Below the pieces are notes generated by a model. That model was not told the DNA's origin and did not search any database. It saw only the letters and a program-made list of their open reading frames with translations. This document shows, piece by piece, positions 1-7,172 of a DNA stretch of 33,143 nucleotides. The DNA is from an uncultured Eubacterium sp. (GTDB lineage Bacteria; Bacillota; Clostridia; Peptostreptococcales; Anaerovoracaceae), in assembly GCA_900542385.1 (NCBI GenBank), contig UQNP01000004.1, forward strand, positions 1-33,143, given 5' to 3'. Every line of letters starts with the position of its first letter. The stretch's first letter is position 1. The position numbers and the translations under genes are program-made.

Positions 1-51
1 GCGGTACAGCTCCTGCTGAAGCAAATGTGTCTTTGATAATTTAAAGTCCAT
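1..51 (-). CDS. bcd: Acyl-CoA dehydrogenase (probably butyryl-CoA dehydrogenase), N-terminal fragment
   Basis: Only the first 17 codons are inside the window; the gene runs off the left edge. They read MDFKLSKTHLLQQELYR, which looks like the opening of short-chain acyl-CoA dehydrogenases (MDF-L-K). The ATG is at 49-51 and is preceded on the minus strand by GGAGGTCAATA, a strong ribosome binding site. It lies 19 bp after the crotonase stop. The order crt then bcd is usual in clostridial butyrate operons, where Bcd with EtfAB reduces crotonyl-CoA to butyryl-CoA. Family assignment rests on the short N-terminus and context; the substrate cannot be read here. Confidence 0.7.
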   Translation of the reverse strand, partial: MDFKLSKTHLLQQELYR

Positions 52-70
52 TATTGACCTCCTGAAAATC

Positions 71-850
71 TTATTTGTTCTTAAACTCTGCCGGACGTTT
101 TTCTACGAAAGCTTTCATGCCTTCAACTCTGTCTTCCGATACGAATGTGCTTGTATATGCCTCCGCTTCGAACTGCACTCCTGTCTTGAGGTCAGTGTTC
201 ATTCCGTTGTTTATCGCTACTTTCGCCATCTTTATTGCTATCGGCGCCTTCGACATTATTGTCTTTGCCAGCTTTTCTGCTGCTTCCATAAGCTCTTCTG
301 CCGGTACTACTTCATCTACAAGTCCTATTCTGTATGCTTCTTCTGCGTCTATCATCTCTGCGCTGTATATCAGCTTCTTCGCCATTCCCTTGCCTACCAG
401 TCTCGGCAGTCTCTGCGTTCCGCCGTATCCCGGTATTATTCCAAGATTTACCTCAGGCTGTCCGAACTTCGCTGCTTCCGATGCGATCCTTATGTCACAT
501 GCCATGGAAAGCTCGTTTCCGCCGCCAAGAGCAAAGCCGTTTACCGCAGCTATAACAGGCTTGTTTATGGACTCTATGAGTTCCATTACCTGCTGACCCT
601 GTATCGTCATATCTCTTCCTTCTGTTCCGTTGAGCTCACTCATCTGGGCTATATCTGCTCCCGCTACAAAAGCTCTTCCTGCACCTGTTATGATGGCGAT
701 CTTTACTTCTTCGTCTTTATCTATAGCTCTGAAAACATCGTCAAGCTCTGTCAGAACATCTGTATTGAGAGCGTTCAATGCTTTAGGCCTGTTCATGGTA
801 ACGTATCCGATACCGTCTTTCTTTTCAAATATTATATTCTTGTATTCCAT
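71..850 (-). CDS. crt: Crotonase (3-hydroxybutyryl-CoA dehydratase)
   Basis: This 259-residue enoyl-CoA hydratase/isomerase family protein interconverts 3-hydroxybutyryl-CoA and crotonyl-CoA. Length is normal for the family. The oxyanion-hole segments AFVAGADIAQM (60-70) and NGFALGGGNEL (104-114) are intact. The two acid/base glutamates are present: E113 (GGGNELSMA) and E133 (FGQPEVNLG), followed by the typical GYGGTQRLPR. The start ATG has CGAGGTG about 4 bases upstream. The gene lies 11 bp after hbd and 19 bp before the acyl-CoA dehydrogenase, so it is translated from the same operon. In this operon crotonyl-CoA can also arrive from the AbfD reaction. The role in butyryl-CoA formation is established family knowledge plus context. 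Confidence 0.93.
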   Translation of the reverse strand: MEYKNIIFEKKDGIGYVTMNRPKALNALNTDVLTELDDVFRAIDKDEEVKIAIITGAGRAFVAGADIAQMSELNGTEGRDMTIQGQQVMELIESINKPVIAAVNGFALGGGNELSMACDIRIASEAAKFGQPEVNLGIIPGYGGTQRLPRLVGKGMAKKLIYSAEMIDAEEAYRIGLVDEVVPAEELMEAAEKLAKTIMSKAPIAIKMAKVAINNGMNTDLKTGVQFEAEAYTSTFVSEDRVEGMKAFVEKRPAEFKNK

Positions 851-861
851 GATACACCTCG

Positions 862-1716
862 TTATTTCGTATAATCGTAGATACCTTTACCTGTCTTAAC
901 TCCAAGATGACCAGCGCGCACCATTCTTCTCATAAGAGGTGCCGGTCTGTATTTAGTATCACCGTATTCATAGTAAAGTACTTCCATTACTGCAAGCATT
1001 ACATCCCAGCCGATCATATCGCCGAGAGCAAGAGGTCCCATCGGATGATTAAGACCGAATTTGCATCCGTTGTCTATATCTTCAGCCGTTCCCACGCCTT
1101 CTTCAAGCATGAATACAGCCTCGTTGATGAATGGGTCTACCAGTCTGTTTACTATGAAACCGCCCTTATCTATAGTCTTTACCGTTACTTTTTCAAGCTG
1201 TTCGCCAAGAGCAAGGGCAGCATTGTACGTTTCGTCCGAAGTCTCAAGTCCCATTACTATCTCAAGAAGTTTCATTGCAGGGACAGGATTGAAGAAATGA
1301 GTTCCTATTACCTGAGCCGGCCTCTTCGTAGCAGCTGCTATTTCCGTAATTGGAAGAGATGATGTATTCGATGCAAGTATAGCCTCAGGCTTGCATATCT
1401 CATCAAGCTGCTTGAATATGCCGAGCTTTATCTCTTTATTCTCAGTAGCTGCCTCGATCACCATATCCGCATCTTTTGCATCTTCATAAGAAATGCTTGT
1501 AGAAAGATTTGCAAGAGCTGCGTCCTTTTCTTCTTCAGTCATTCTGCCCTTTGTTACGGCTTTTTCAAGGCTCTTTTTGATCTTTGCATATCCTTTATCG
1601 ACAAATTCCTGCTTTATGTCATTCATGATAACTTCTATACCATGAGAAGCTGCGGTTTGTGCGATTCCGGAGCCCATAGCTCCGGAACCTACTACATATA
1701 ATTTTTTAACAGTCAT
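862..1716 (-). CDS. hbd: 3-hydroxybutyryl-CoA dehydrogenase
   Basis: This 284-residue protein reduces acetoacetyl-CoA to 3-hydroxybutyryl-CoA with NAD(P)H. The N-terminal dinucleotide fold carries VGSGAMGSGIAQ (residues 9-20). Residues matching the human HADH catalytic set are S119 (SNTSSL), H140 (GTHFFNP), E152 (KLLEI) and N190 (FIVNRL), with the same spacing as in the human enzyme. I start at the ATG at 1714-1716 because GGAGGT lies 7 bases upstream; an in-frame TTG at 1743 would overlap the thiolase stop and has no good ribosome binding site. The size agrees with clostridial Hbd (about 282 residues). It sits between thl and crt, the usual order for acetyl-CoA to butyryl-CoA conversion. Confidence 0.94.
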   Translation of the reverse strand: MTVKKLYVVGSGAMGSGIAQTAASHGIEVIMNDIKQEFVDKGYAKIKKSLEKAVTKGRMTEEEKDAALANLSTSISYEDAKDADMVIEAATENKEIKLGIFKQLDEICKPEAILASNTSSLPITEIAAATKRPAQVIGTHFFNPVPAMKLLEIVMGLETSDETYNAALALGEQLEKVTVKTIDKGGFIVNRLVDPFINEAVFMLEEGVGTAEDIDNGCKFGLNHPMGPLALGDMIGWDVMLAVMEVLYYEYGDTKYRPAPLMRRMVRAGHLGVKTGKGIYDYTK

Positions 1717-1735
1717 ACTGGTTACCTCCAAACTA

Positions 1736-2917
1736 CTAATCAATCAGTTCGAACATCATCGCCATAGCCTGTCCGCCGCCTATGCAGAGAGAAGCTATAC
1801 CGAACTGTACCTGTCTTCTCTTCATTTCTCTCATAAGCGTAAGGCTGATCCTTGCTCCTGTACATCCTACTGCATGTCCGAGAGCAACTGCACCGCCGTT
1901 TACGTTTACGATTTCAGGATCCAGCTTAAGATCCTGTACGCAAGCAGCCGCCTGAGCTGCAAAAGCTTCATTGAGCTCGTAAAGGCCTACGTCGTATCTG
2001 CTGATACCTGTTTTCTTTTCCAGTTTTTCAACTGCACTTACAGGAGCGTAACCCATGATCGACGGGCTGAGCGCTGTGGATGTTGCAGCAACGTATCTTG
2101 CGATAGGCTTGTATCCAAGAGCCTTTGCCTTTTCAGCTGACATCATGAGAAGCACGCATGAGCCGTCATTTATAGGAGAAGCATTTCCTGCTGTTACAGT
2201 ACCGCCTTCCTTGAATATAGGCTTGAGTTTAGCGAAGTTCTCGTACTTAGCATCTTTTCTGTATGTTTCATCGTGATCGAAGATGACTTCTTCTCTCTTT
2301 ACCTTGGTTTTGATAGGAACGATATCCTGATCATATTTTCCTTCAGCCCATGCTTTTTCTGCTTTGTTATGGCTGTTTACTGCGAATCTGTCCTGCATTT
2401 CTCTTGTTATACCGCATTTTTCTGCTACATTCTCAGCAGTGATTCCCATGTGGTAATTCATGAACGGGTCAACCAGTCCGTCATGGAGCATGCTGTCTTC
2501 GATAGTTCCGGGACCCATTCTGTATCCGAATCTTGCCTTAGGAAGGATATAAGGGATAGCGCTCATAGTCTCACAGCCGCCGGCGATAACAACTTCATTA
2601 TCACCTACCTGTATGGACTGAGCTGCGCACTGCATAGCTTTCATAGCGGTAGCACAGTTTTTGTTTGGTGTAAAAGCAGGAATCGTATCAGGAAGACCTG
2701 CATATATTCCGCACTGTCTTGCAGGGTTTGCTTTGGTTCCTGCCTGGAAATGTGTACCAATGATTATTTCATCTATATCTTCCGGCTTTATTTCCGTTCT
2801 TTTTACGAGTTCTTTTACACATTCAGCGCCGTGTACCGGTGCCGGAATCTTGCTGAGCGATCCGCCGAACACACCTGTAGCGGTTCTAACGCCTTCTACT
2901 ATTACAACTTCATTCAT
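1736..2917 (-). CDS. thl: Acetyl-CoA acetyltransferase (thiolase)
   Basis: This 393-residue thiolase condenses two acetyl-CoA to acetoacetyl-CoA or runs the reverse. The nucleophile is C88 in NKNCATAMKAM. The second half has NEAFAAQ (316-322), GGAVALGHAVG with H348, and C378 in LCIGGGQ, so the Cys-His-Cys set is complete. The loop around C88 (NCATAM rather than the common LCGSG) and GHAVGCTG rather than GHPIGASG mark a divergent thiolase branch. Two ATGs lie close together at 2923 and 2917; AGGAGG is only 1 base from the first and 7 from the second, so the second is chosen. The gene lies 54 bp after abfD and 19 bp before hbd. Confidence 0.92.
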   Translation of the reverse strand: MNEVVIVEGVRTATGVFGGSLSKIPAPVHGAECVKELVKRTEIKPEDIDEIIIGTHFQAGTKANPARQCGIYAGLPDTIPAFTPNKNCATAMKAMQCAAQSIQVGDNEVVIAGGCETMSAIPYILPKARFGYRMGPGTIEDSMLHDGLVDPFMNYHMGITAENVAEKCGITREMQDRFAVNSHNKAEKAWAEGKYDQDIVPIKTKVKREEVIFDHDETYRKDAKYENFAKLKPIFKEGGTVTAGNASPINDGSCVLLMMSAEKAKALGYKPIARYVAATSTALSPSIMGYAPVSAVEKLEKKTGISRYDVGLYELNEAFAAQAAACVQDLKLDPEIVNVNGGAVALGHAVGCTGARISLTLMREMKRRQVQFGIASLCIGGGQAMAMMFELID

Positions 2918-2971
2918 GTTCATTCCTCCTATTTGTTTCCTGCTTCGGTCTTTGCTGAGTCATCTGTTTTC

Positions 2972-4408
2972 CTACAGTTCAACGTGAGCCAGTGCCGCAG
3001 CAAGTTTTTCCTTCTGTTCCATGTTGGATTCTCTGAGTATCATTATTCTCATTGCCTGAGGTGATCCTGCTCCGTGCATTGATTCAGCAAGAGCTGTACC
3101 TCCGGACATGTTTTCAAGAAGTCTTGCGATCTTTATTCTGTCTTTTGCCGAGTATTCTGCGTTTCCTACGAAGAACTTCTCGATCCATTTTCCTGTTTCA
3201 GGATTCTTAAGATCCCATTCGTGAGGCAGTGTAGCTATGAATCCGCCTGCGATGTCGTGAGCCAGTCTTGAGATCTCATACATATTTCTCGTGCAGTTGA
3301 GTTTTACTTCATTTGCCAGCAGAGTATTTACATAGTAGCTGCCTGCTTCTTCCTTAACACCTTCATATGAGCATGCCAGTGAGCAGCAGTACATAGTTTC
3401 TGCAAGGTGAGTCATCTCGATAAGCTTATCTTTGATGTGGCTTGCCTTGTTAGTTCCATTCATCTTAGCGATGAGGGAAGTTGCGCCGATGAGAACATCC
3501 GAGTTACCTACTTTGCATCCGCCGTAGTTCTGTCTGTGGTATGCAGCGAATCTTGCAACATAATCCTGTGCATATTCGATCTCTCCGCACATGAATACTC
3601 TTTCCCAAGGTACGAATACGTTGTCAAGCACTGTCAGAGTTTCTCCGCCTACGATAGCGTATTCTGAGTTTCCTGTATCGATGTCGCCCTGAAGTCTTCT
3701 CTGATCGTTAGTCTGTCTTCCGAAGATATGTGTAACACCTTCTGCATCTACAGGAACAGCACATGCTATTGCATAATCTTCATCTCCAGGGAGAAGATTA
3801 GTGGTAGGAAGTATGAGCATTTCATGAGAGTTTGCCATACCAGTCATGTGAGCTTTAGCTCCTCTGATAACGATACCGTCTTCTCTCTTTTCGACAACGT
3901 GAGTAAAGAGGTCAGGATCTTCCTGATGTGACGGCTTAAGGCTTCTGTTACCTTTTACGTCAGTCATTGCACCTGCTATCATAAGGTCGTTTTCCTGAAC
4001 GTATTTCATCCATTCAGTAAATCTCTTGTGATAATCAGTACCGTGATCCTTGTCAATATTGTATGTAGTGATGAATGTAGCGTTCATAGCATCAAAGCCT
4101 ACACATCTCTGGAAACATGTACCTGTTTTCTGAGCTATCATTCTCATCATCTTTACTTTGTTTACCAGATCTTCAGTGCTCTGATGTATGTGCGTAAATC
4201 TGTTTACTTTCTTGCCTGTAAGATGTGAAGTTGCAGTCATGAGGTTCTCATACATAGGATCAAAAGCAAGCTCATAAGTCATTGCTGCTGAATTTACGTG
4301 CGGTGCAGTCATAGGATGATCTACTACGCAATCAATTTTTTCACCCATGTAATAGATGGTAGGATGAATCTTTCTTAAACTTTCCTTGTACTCATTTCCA
4401 TTCATCAT
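2972..4408 (-). CDS. abfD: 4-hydroxybutyryl-CoA dehydratase / vinylacetyl-CoA isomerase
   Basis: This 478-residue FAD and [4Fe-4S] enzyme dehydrates 4-hydroxybutyryl-CoA to crotonyl-CoA by a radical mechanism. It aligns along its whole length with Clostridium aminobutyricum AbfD as I remember that sequence. The four cluster ligands correspond to C98 and C102 (TCFQRCVGFD), H291 and C298 (AAYHRQNYGGCKVG). Other shared blocks include VDHPM, NRFTHIHQST, REDGIVIRGAKAH and ESMHGAGSPQA. Two adjacent ATGs exist; the first has AGGAG 10 bases upstream. The product crotonyl-CoA is shared with crt and bcd, so this enzyme is the likely entry point of a C4 acid. A paralogue acting on another 4-substituted butyryl-CoA is possible, but the intact ligand set favours the classic reaction. 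Confidence 0.93.
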   Translation of the reverse strand: MMNGNEYKESLRKIHPTIYYMGEKIDCVVDHPMTAPHVNSAAMTYELAFDPMYENLMTATSHLTGKKVNRFTHIHQSTEDLVNKVKMMRMIAQKTGTCFQRCVGFDAMNATFITTYNIDKDHGTDYHKRFTEWMKYVQENDLMIAGAMTDVKGNRSLKPSHQEDPDLFTHVVEKREDGIVIRGAKAHMTGMANSHEMLILPTTNLLPGDEDYAIACAVPVDAEGVTHIFGRQTNDQRRLQGDIDTGNSEYAIVGGETLTVLDNVFVPWERVFMCGEIEYAQDYVARFAAYHRQNYGGCKVGNSDVLIGATSLIAKMNGTNKASHIKDKLIEMTHLAETMYCCSLACSYEGVKEEAGSYYVNTLLANEVKLNCTRNMYEISRLAHDIAGGFIATLPHEWDLKNPETGKWIEKFFVGNAEYSAKDRIKIARLLENMSGGTALAESMHGAGSPQAMRIMILRESNMEQKEKLAAALAHVEL

Positions 4409-4472
4409 TTTGGTTTCTCTCCTTTTTAATAAAACTGGATTTAATTATTTAAAGATTTAAGATTGTATATTT

Positions 4473-5237
4473 TTAGCAGCAGAGGAATCCTCCGTCTACA
4501 TAAATAACCTGACCTGTTACATAATCGGATGCTTCCGATGCGAGGAATACGGCAGCGCCTGCCAGATCCGAAGGAAGTCCGAATCTCTTCTGAGGAATTC
4601 TCGCAAAAAGTTCTGCTCTTCTCTTTTCATCCTTGAAAAGCGGAGCAGTCATTTCTGTCTCATAATATCCAGGTCCTATAGCGTTAACATTTATTCCATA
4701 CTGAGCCCATTCGTTCGCCATAGCTTTAGTTATCTGCACGATGGCGCCTTTTGCAGCGCAGTAGGATATCATGTTAGGAAGTCCCAGTTCGCTGGTAAGC
4801 GATGCTATATTGATAATCTTGCCTTTGATTCCTTTTTCAACCATCTGCTTAGCAACTGCCTGACACATGAAGAATACATACTTAAGCTGTGTATCCTGTA
4901 CTATGTCCCAGTCTGCTTCAGTAAACTCAAGAGCTGAAAATCTCTTGTTCACACCGGCTCCGTTGAACAGAATGTCGATCTGACCGAATTTGTCGCATAC
5001 TTTCTCAACAAGAGCGTTGATGTTTTCGATGGACGTTATGTCGGTAGCAAAACCAACTACGTTCTCATTTGAAGTCTCTGCAGTTATCTTTGCAGCAGCT
5101 TCATCAAGCTGGTCCTGATGTCTGCTCACCAGAACTATGTTTGCGCCTGCCTCAGCAAGACCTGTAGCCATGCCGAATCCAAGACCTTTGCTTCCTCCGA
5201 CTAATACAGCCGTCTTGCCCTTTAATGAAAAATCCAT
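4473..5237 (-). CDS. Short-chain dehydrogenase/reductase (SDR), substrate unknown
   Basis: This 254-residue classical SDR has the Rossmann motif GGSKGLGFGMA (14-24), NGAG (92-95), and the active-site S146 or S149 with Y159 and K163 (YCAAK). It resembles gluconate 5-dehydrogenase, KduD and FabG-type reductases, which ends such as YVDGGFLCC do not separate. The ribosome binding site GGAGGG is 4 bases before the ATG. In this operon it lies between a CaiB-type CoA-transferase and abfD, so it may interconvert a hydroxy acid or ester and its carbonyl form before or after CoA loading. 4-Hydroxybutyrate dehydrogenases are usually iron-type ADHs, so that role is not assumed. The C-terminal Cys pair is unusual for the family. 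Confidence 0.85.
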   Translation of the reverse strand: MDFSLKGKTAVLVGGSKGLGFGMATGLAEAGANIVLVSRHQDQLDEAAAKITAETSNENVVGFATDITSIENINALVEKVCDKFGQIDILFNGAGVNKRFSALEFTEADWDIVQDTQLKYVFFMCQAVAKQMVEKGIKGKIINIASLTSELGLPNMISYCAAKGAIVQITKAMANEWAQYGINVNAIGPGYYETEMTAPLFKDEKRRAELFARIPQKRFGLPSDLAGAAVFLASEASDYVTGQVIYVDGGFLCC

Positions 5238-5272
5238 ATTTCCCTCCTTAAATTAAATCTTATGATTTTTCC

Positions 5273-5342
5273 GAGGCTCCTGACCCGGAGTCTCCTTCTT
5301 TAGATATCCGACCTGTCCGTTATCGGATACCTAAAAAAGGAG
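5273..5342 (-). other. Structured RNA leader upstream of the SDR gene: 20-bp hairpin plus a competing 7/8-bp hairpin
   Basis: On the minus strand the two 20-nt arms at 5323-5342 and 5292-5311 pair throughout (18 Watson-Crick pairs and two G-U) around an 11-nt loop, TAACGGACAGG. Immediately after it, arms at 5287-5294 and 5273-5280 (GAGACTCC / GGAGCCTC, one mismatch) form a second hairpin that shares 3 bases with the first, so they may exclude each other. There is no U-run, so neither is a simple intrinsic terminator. Position is 35-105 nt before the SDR start. It could be a cis-regulatory RNA, a processing or stability element, or the trace of a small palindromic repeat. I do not recognise a known riboswitch. 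Confidence 0.55.
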
Positions 5343-5349
5343 TACTAAA

Positions 5350-5377
5350 TTAAGTAAAGAAAATGCTTTTTACTTAA
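5350..5377. repeat. 9-bp inverted repeat, possible operator or hairpin
   Basis: TTAAGTAAA and TTTACTTAA form a perfect dyad with a 10-nt spacer. It lies between the 29-codon peptide gene and the long hairpin. A shorter dyad with related half sites (TTTAC/GTAAA) lies just upstream of the sigma-54 promoter at 6986-7000. The shared TTTACTT half site is suggestive of a common binding protein, but both are AT-rich and could be chance. Confidence 0.35.
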
Positions 5378-5425
5378 ATCTGTTATGTTGTGTGTTATAA
5401 TTTATATTTATTCTCCAAATGACTG

Positions 5426-5515
5426 TCATCCAGAGCAGCAGCCTGCGAACAGCAGACCGCATACTCCTGTATAATGACTTTCATGGATTAAAATGGAGAC
5501 TAATTTGATGTGCAT
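5426..5515 (-). CDS. Putative 29-residue Cys/His-rich peptide
   Basis: A small reading frame begins at ATG 5513-5515 with AGGAG exactly 7 bases upstream and ends at TGA 5426-5428. It starts MHIKLVSILIHESHY and ends GVCGLLFAGCCSG, giving three His and three Cys in 29 residues. The LFAGC stretch resembles a lipobox, but the preceding segment is not a convincing signal peptide. It sits alone between the CoA-transferase (180 bp upstream) and the structured leader of the SDR gene. It could be a leader peptide acting on the distal operon, a small functional peptide, or a chance frame; the ribosome binding site is the main support. I know no matching family. Confidence 0.45.
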   Translation of the reverse strand: MHIKLVSILIHESHYTGVCGLLFAGCCSG

Positions 5516-5661
5516 GGCACGGCTCCTTTCTTTGTAGGAGACCTGAAAATTTTAACTTTTAATATGTGTTTGATACGTGTTCGCTTTGATTAAATGTATG
5601 GAATTCATCCGGCAGGTTCTTCTCAAAGCACTAAGCCGCGCCTGTTTCACATATTTATTTC

Positions 5662-5687
5662 ATCGGCAGAGAAAACCTCTGACCCGA
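5662..5687 (-). other. Hairpin just after the CoA-transferase stop codon
   Basis: On the minus strand ATCGG-GT-CAGAG, loop GTTTT, CTCTG-CCGAT forms two 5-bp helices separated by a 2-nt bulge, 8 nt after the stop. No U-run follows, so it is more likely to stabilise or partly terminate the first gene's message than to end the operon. This would let the CoA-transferase be expressed differently from the downstream genes. Confidence 0.4.
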
Positions 5688-5695
5688 TAAAATCT

Positions 5696-6892
5696 TTAAA
5701 AAATATCTTTTTCCTTAAGCTCGCTTATCTTCTCTTCGCTCATCTTGAGCACGTCTTTCAGGACGTAGTCATTATGCTCTCCAAGAAGAGGCGCGCTTTC
5801 GAAGCTCAGATCCGATGTTTCTGAGAACTTTATCGGATTTCCAGGGTATTTTACTTTTCCAAGTATAGGATGAGTTATGTCCACCAGCATATCCCTGGCT
5901 TTTATCTGAGGATCTTCCACAAGCTCATCAATACCAAGGATAGGTCCTACAGGGACACTTGCCGCATCCAGTATTTTAACCACTTCATCCGTATTGTATT
6001 GAAGTGTCCACTTTTCTATTTCAGGATTGAGAGTCTCTTCATTAGCTTTTCTCAAATGATTTTCTTTATATTTTTCAACTTCCAGAAGATCTTCTCTTCC
6101 GATGGCTTTAACCAGTTTTTTGAACAATCCGTTATTAGCGCATGCTATAGTAACGTATCCGTCTTTTGTTCTGAAAGAATTGAAAGGCGCTGATCCCAGA
6201 TTAGCGTTGCCGTTTCTCGTTGGAGCTTCTCCTGTGATGGTCTTTGTAACCACGAAGTTTTCAAGAACAGAAAATGCTGTATCCATCATAGCTACGTCCA
6301 CGAACTGTCCTTCTCCTGTCCTGTCTCTGTGATGTACTGCGGACATGAGGGCAAAGGCCATATGTATTCCTGCAAGCGCATCTACTACAGAAGGTCCTAC
6401 TTTATAAGGCGTACCTCCTTTTTCTCCTGTGAGAGACATGAATCCGCCCATCGCCTGACATACTATATCGTAAGCGGGTTTTTTCTTATACGGTCCAGTC
6501 TGACCGAAACCTGATATGGAGCCGTATATTATTTTAGGATTCACTTTTTTCAGATCCTCATATCCTATTCCGAGTCTGTCCACCACACCCGGTGAAAAGT
6601 TTTCCACTACTATATCTGCCCATCCGGCAAGCTCCTTGACTATCTCTACTGCTTCCGGTGCTTTGAGGTCGAGAGTCAGACTTTTTTTGTTTCTGTTGAA
6701 ATAAGTAAAGTATCCGCTTTCGTCATTTTTCATTGGTGCAAAATAATGGGTCTCATCTCCTACACCTTTTCTTTCTACTTTTATTATCTCCGCGCCGAGA
6801 TCACCTAACATCATCGTGCAGTACGGTCCGGAAAAAACTCTTGTAAAATCTAAAACTTTCAGTCCGCTGAGCGGTTTTTTAATATCTGACAT
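5696..6892 (-). CDS. CaiB/BaiF family (type III) CoA-transferase
   Basis: This 398-residue protein moves CoA between acyl donors and acceptors through an aspartyl-CoA adduct. The N-terminus LSGLKVLDFTRVFSGPYCTM and the block DLGAEIIKVE are typical. The catalytic Asp is D171 (PSVVDALAG), matching D169 of formyl-CoA transferase and CaiB. Start ATG 6890-6892 is chosen because GGAGG lies 8 bases upstream; a start nine codons further upstream would remove that site from the leader. It is the first gene behind the sigma-54 promoter. As first gene of an operon with abfD it probably activates the incoming acid, but type III transferases accept many acids (carnitine derivatives, oxalate, arylacrylates), so the substrate is open. 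Confidence 0.92.
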   Translation of the reverse strand: MSDIKKPLSGLKVLDFTRVFSGPYCTMMLGDLGAEIIKVERKGVGDETHYFAPMKNDESGYFTYFNRNKKSLTLDLKAPEAVEIVKELAGWADIVVENFSPGVVDRLGIGYEDLKKVNPKIIYGSISGFGQTGPYKKKPAYDIVCQAMGGFMSLTGEKGGTPYKVGPSVVDALAGIHMAFALMSAVHHRDRTGEGQFVDVAMMDTAFSVLENFVVTKTITGEAPTRNGNANLGSAPFNSFRTKDGYVTIACANNGLFKKLVKAIGREDLLEVEKYKENHLRKANEETLNPEIEKWTLQYNTDEVVKILDAASVPVGPILGIDELVEDPQIKARDMLVDITHPILGKVKYPGNPIKFSETSDLSFESAPLLGEHNDYVLKDVLKMSEEKISELKEKDIF

Positions 6893-6959
6893 TTGCCCTT
6901 CCTCCAAATTTATATTCAACGTCGATTTCCGTCGTTTTTTGTCTTTCGCACTATAATAT

Positions 6960-6977
6960 AAGCAATCTGCGTGCCAA
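6960..6977 (-). promoter_or_regulatory. Sigma-54 (-24/-12) promoter
   Basis: The minus strand reads TTGGCACGCAGATTGCTT, an essentially perfect match to the RpoN consensus TTGGCAC-N5-TTGCW, with GG and GC at the required spacing. It lies 67 bp before the CoA-transferase start and downstream of the terminator of the preceding operon. Transcription would then need an enhancer-binding activator, which is not encoded in this window. No comparably good sigma-70 promoter is seen in the gap. Confidence 0.8.
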
Positions 6978-6985
6978 CATCATCA

Positions 6986-7000
6986 TTTACCTAAAGTAAA
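6986..7000. repeat. Small dyad upstream of the sigma-54 promoter
   Basis: TTTACCTAAAGTAAA has 5-bp inverted arms (TTTAC/GTAAA) about 9 bp upstream of the -24 element. That is too close for a typical enhancer site, yet it resembles the half sites at 5350-5377. The remaining stretch 7001-7106 is AT-rich and shows nothing else I can support. Confidence 0.25.
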
Positions 7001-7106
7001 ATTATCTTTTTTTTGACAATCTTCTATAAACATTGAATTTACAAGGGTTTAAAAAAGCCATATGACTGTATCCGTTTTCACTCAAAAGCAATTTTTTTCA
7101 AAAAAT

Positions 7107-7149
7107 AAAAAACGACTCAAAATTTCAATTTGATTTTGAATCGCTTTTT
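7107..7149 (-). terminator. Rho-independent terminator after the AIR-synthase gene
   Basis: On the minus strand a stem with 17-nt arms (two G-U pairs; arms beginning AAAAAGCGATTC and ending GAGTCGTTTTTT) encloses a short AT loop and is followed by a T-rich tract (TTTATTTTTTG). It begins 24 bp after the stop codon at 7173 and separates the housekeeping operon from the sigma-54 operon. Confidence 0.85.
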
Positions 7150-7172
7150 CATTTTTATAATTCACTATAGAA

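Noticed and set aside
1717..1743. TTG start adding nine residues to hbd
   Set aside because: The ATG at 1716 has an excellent ribosome binding site and fits the family N-terminus.
5420..5428. UGA of the 29-codon peptide as a selenocysteine codon (CCSG-U-QSFGE)
   Set aside because: The following bases are AT-rich and form no convincing bacterial SECIS hairpin; treating UGA as stop is simpler.
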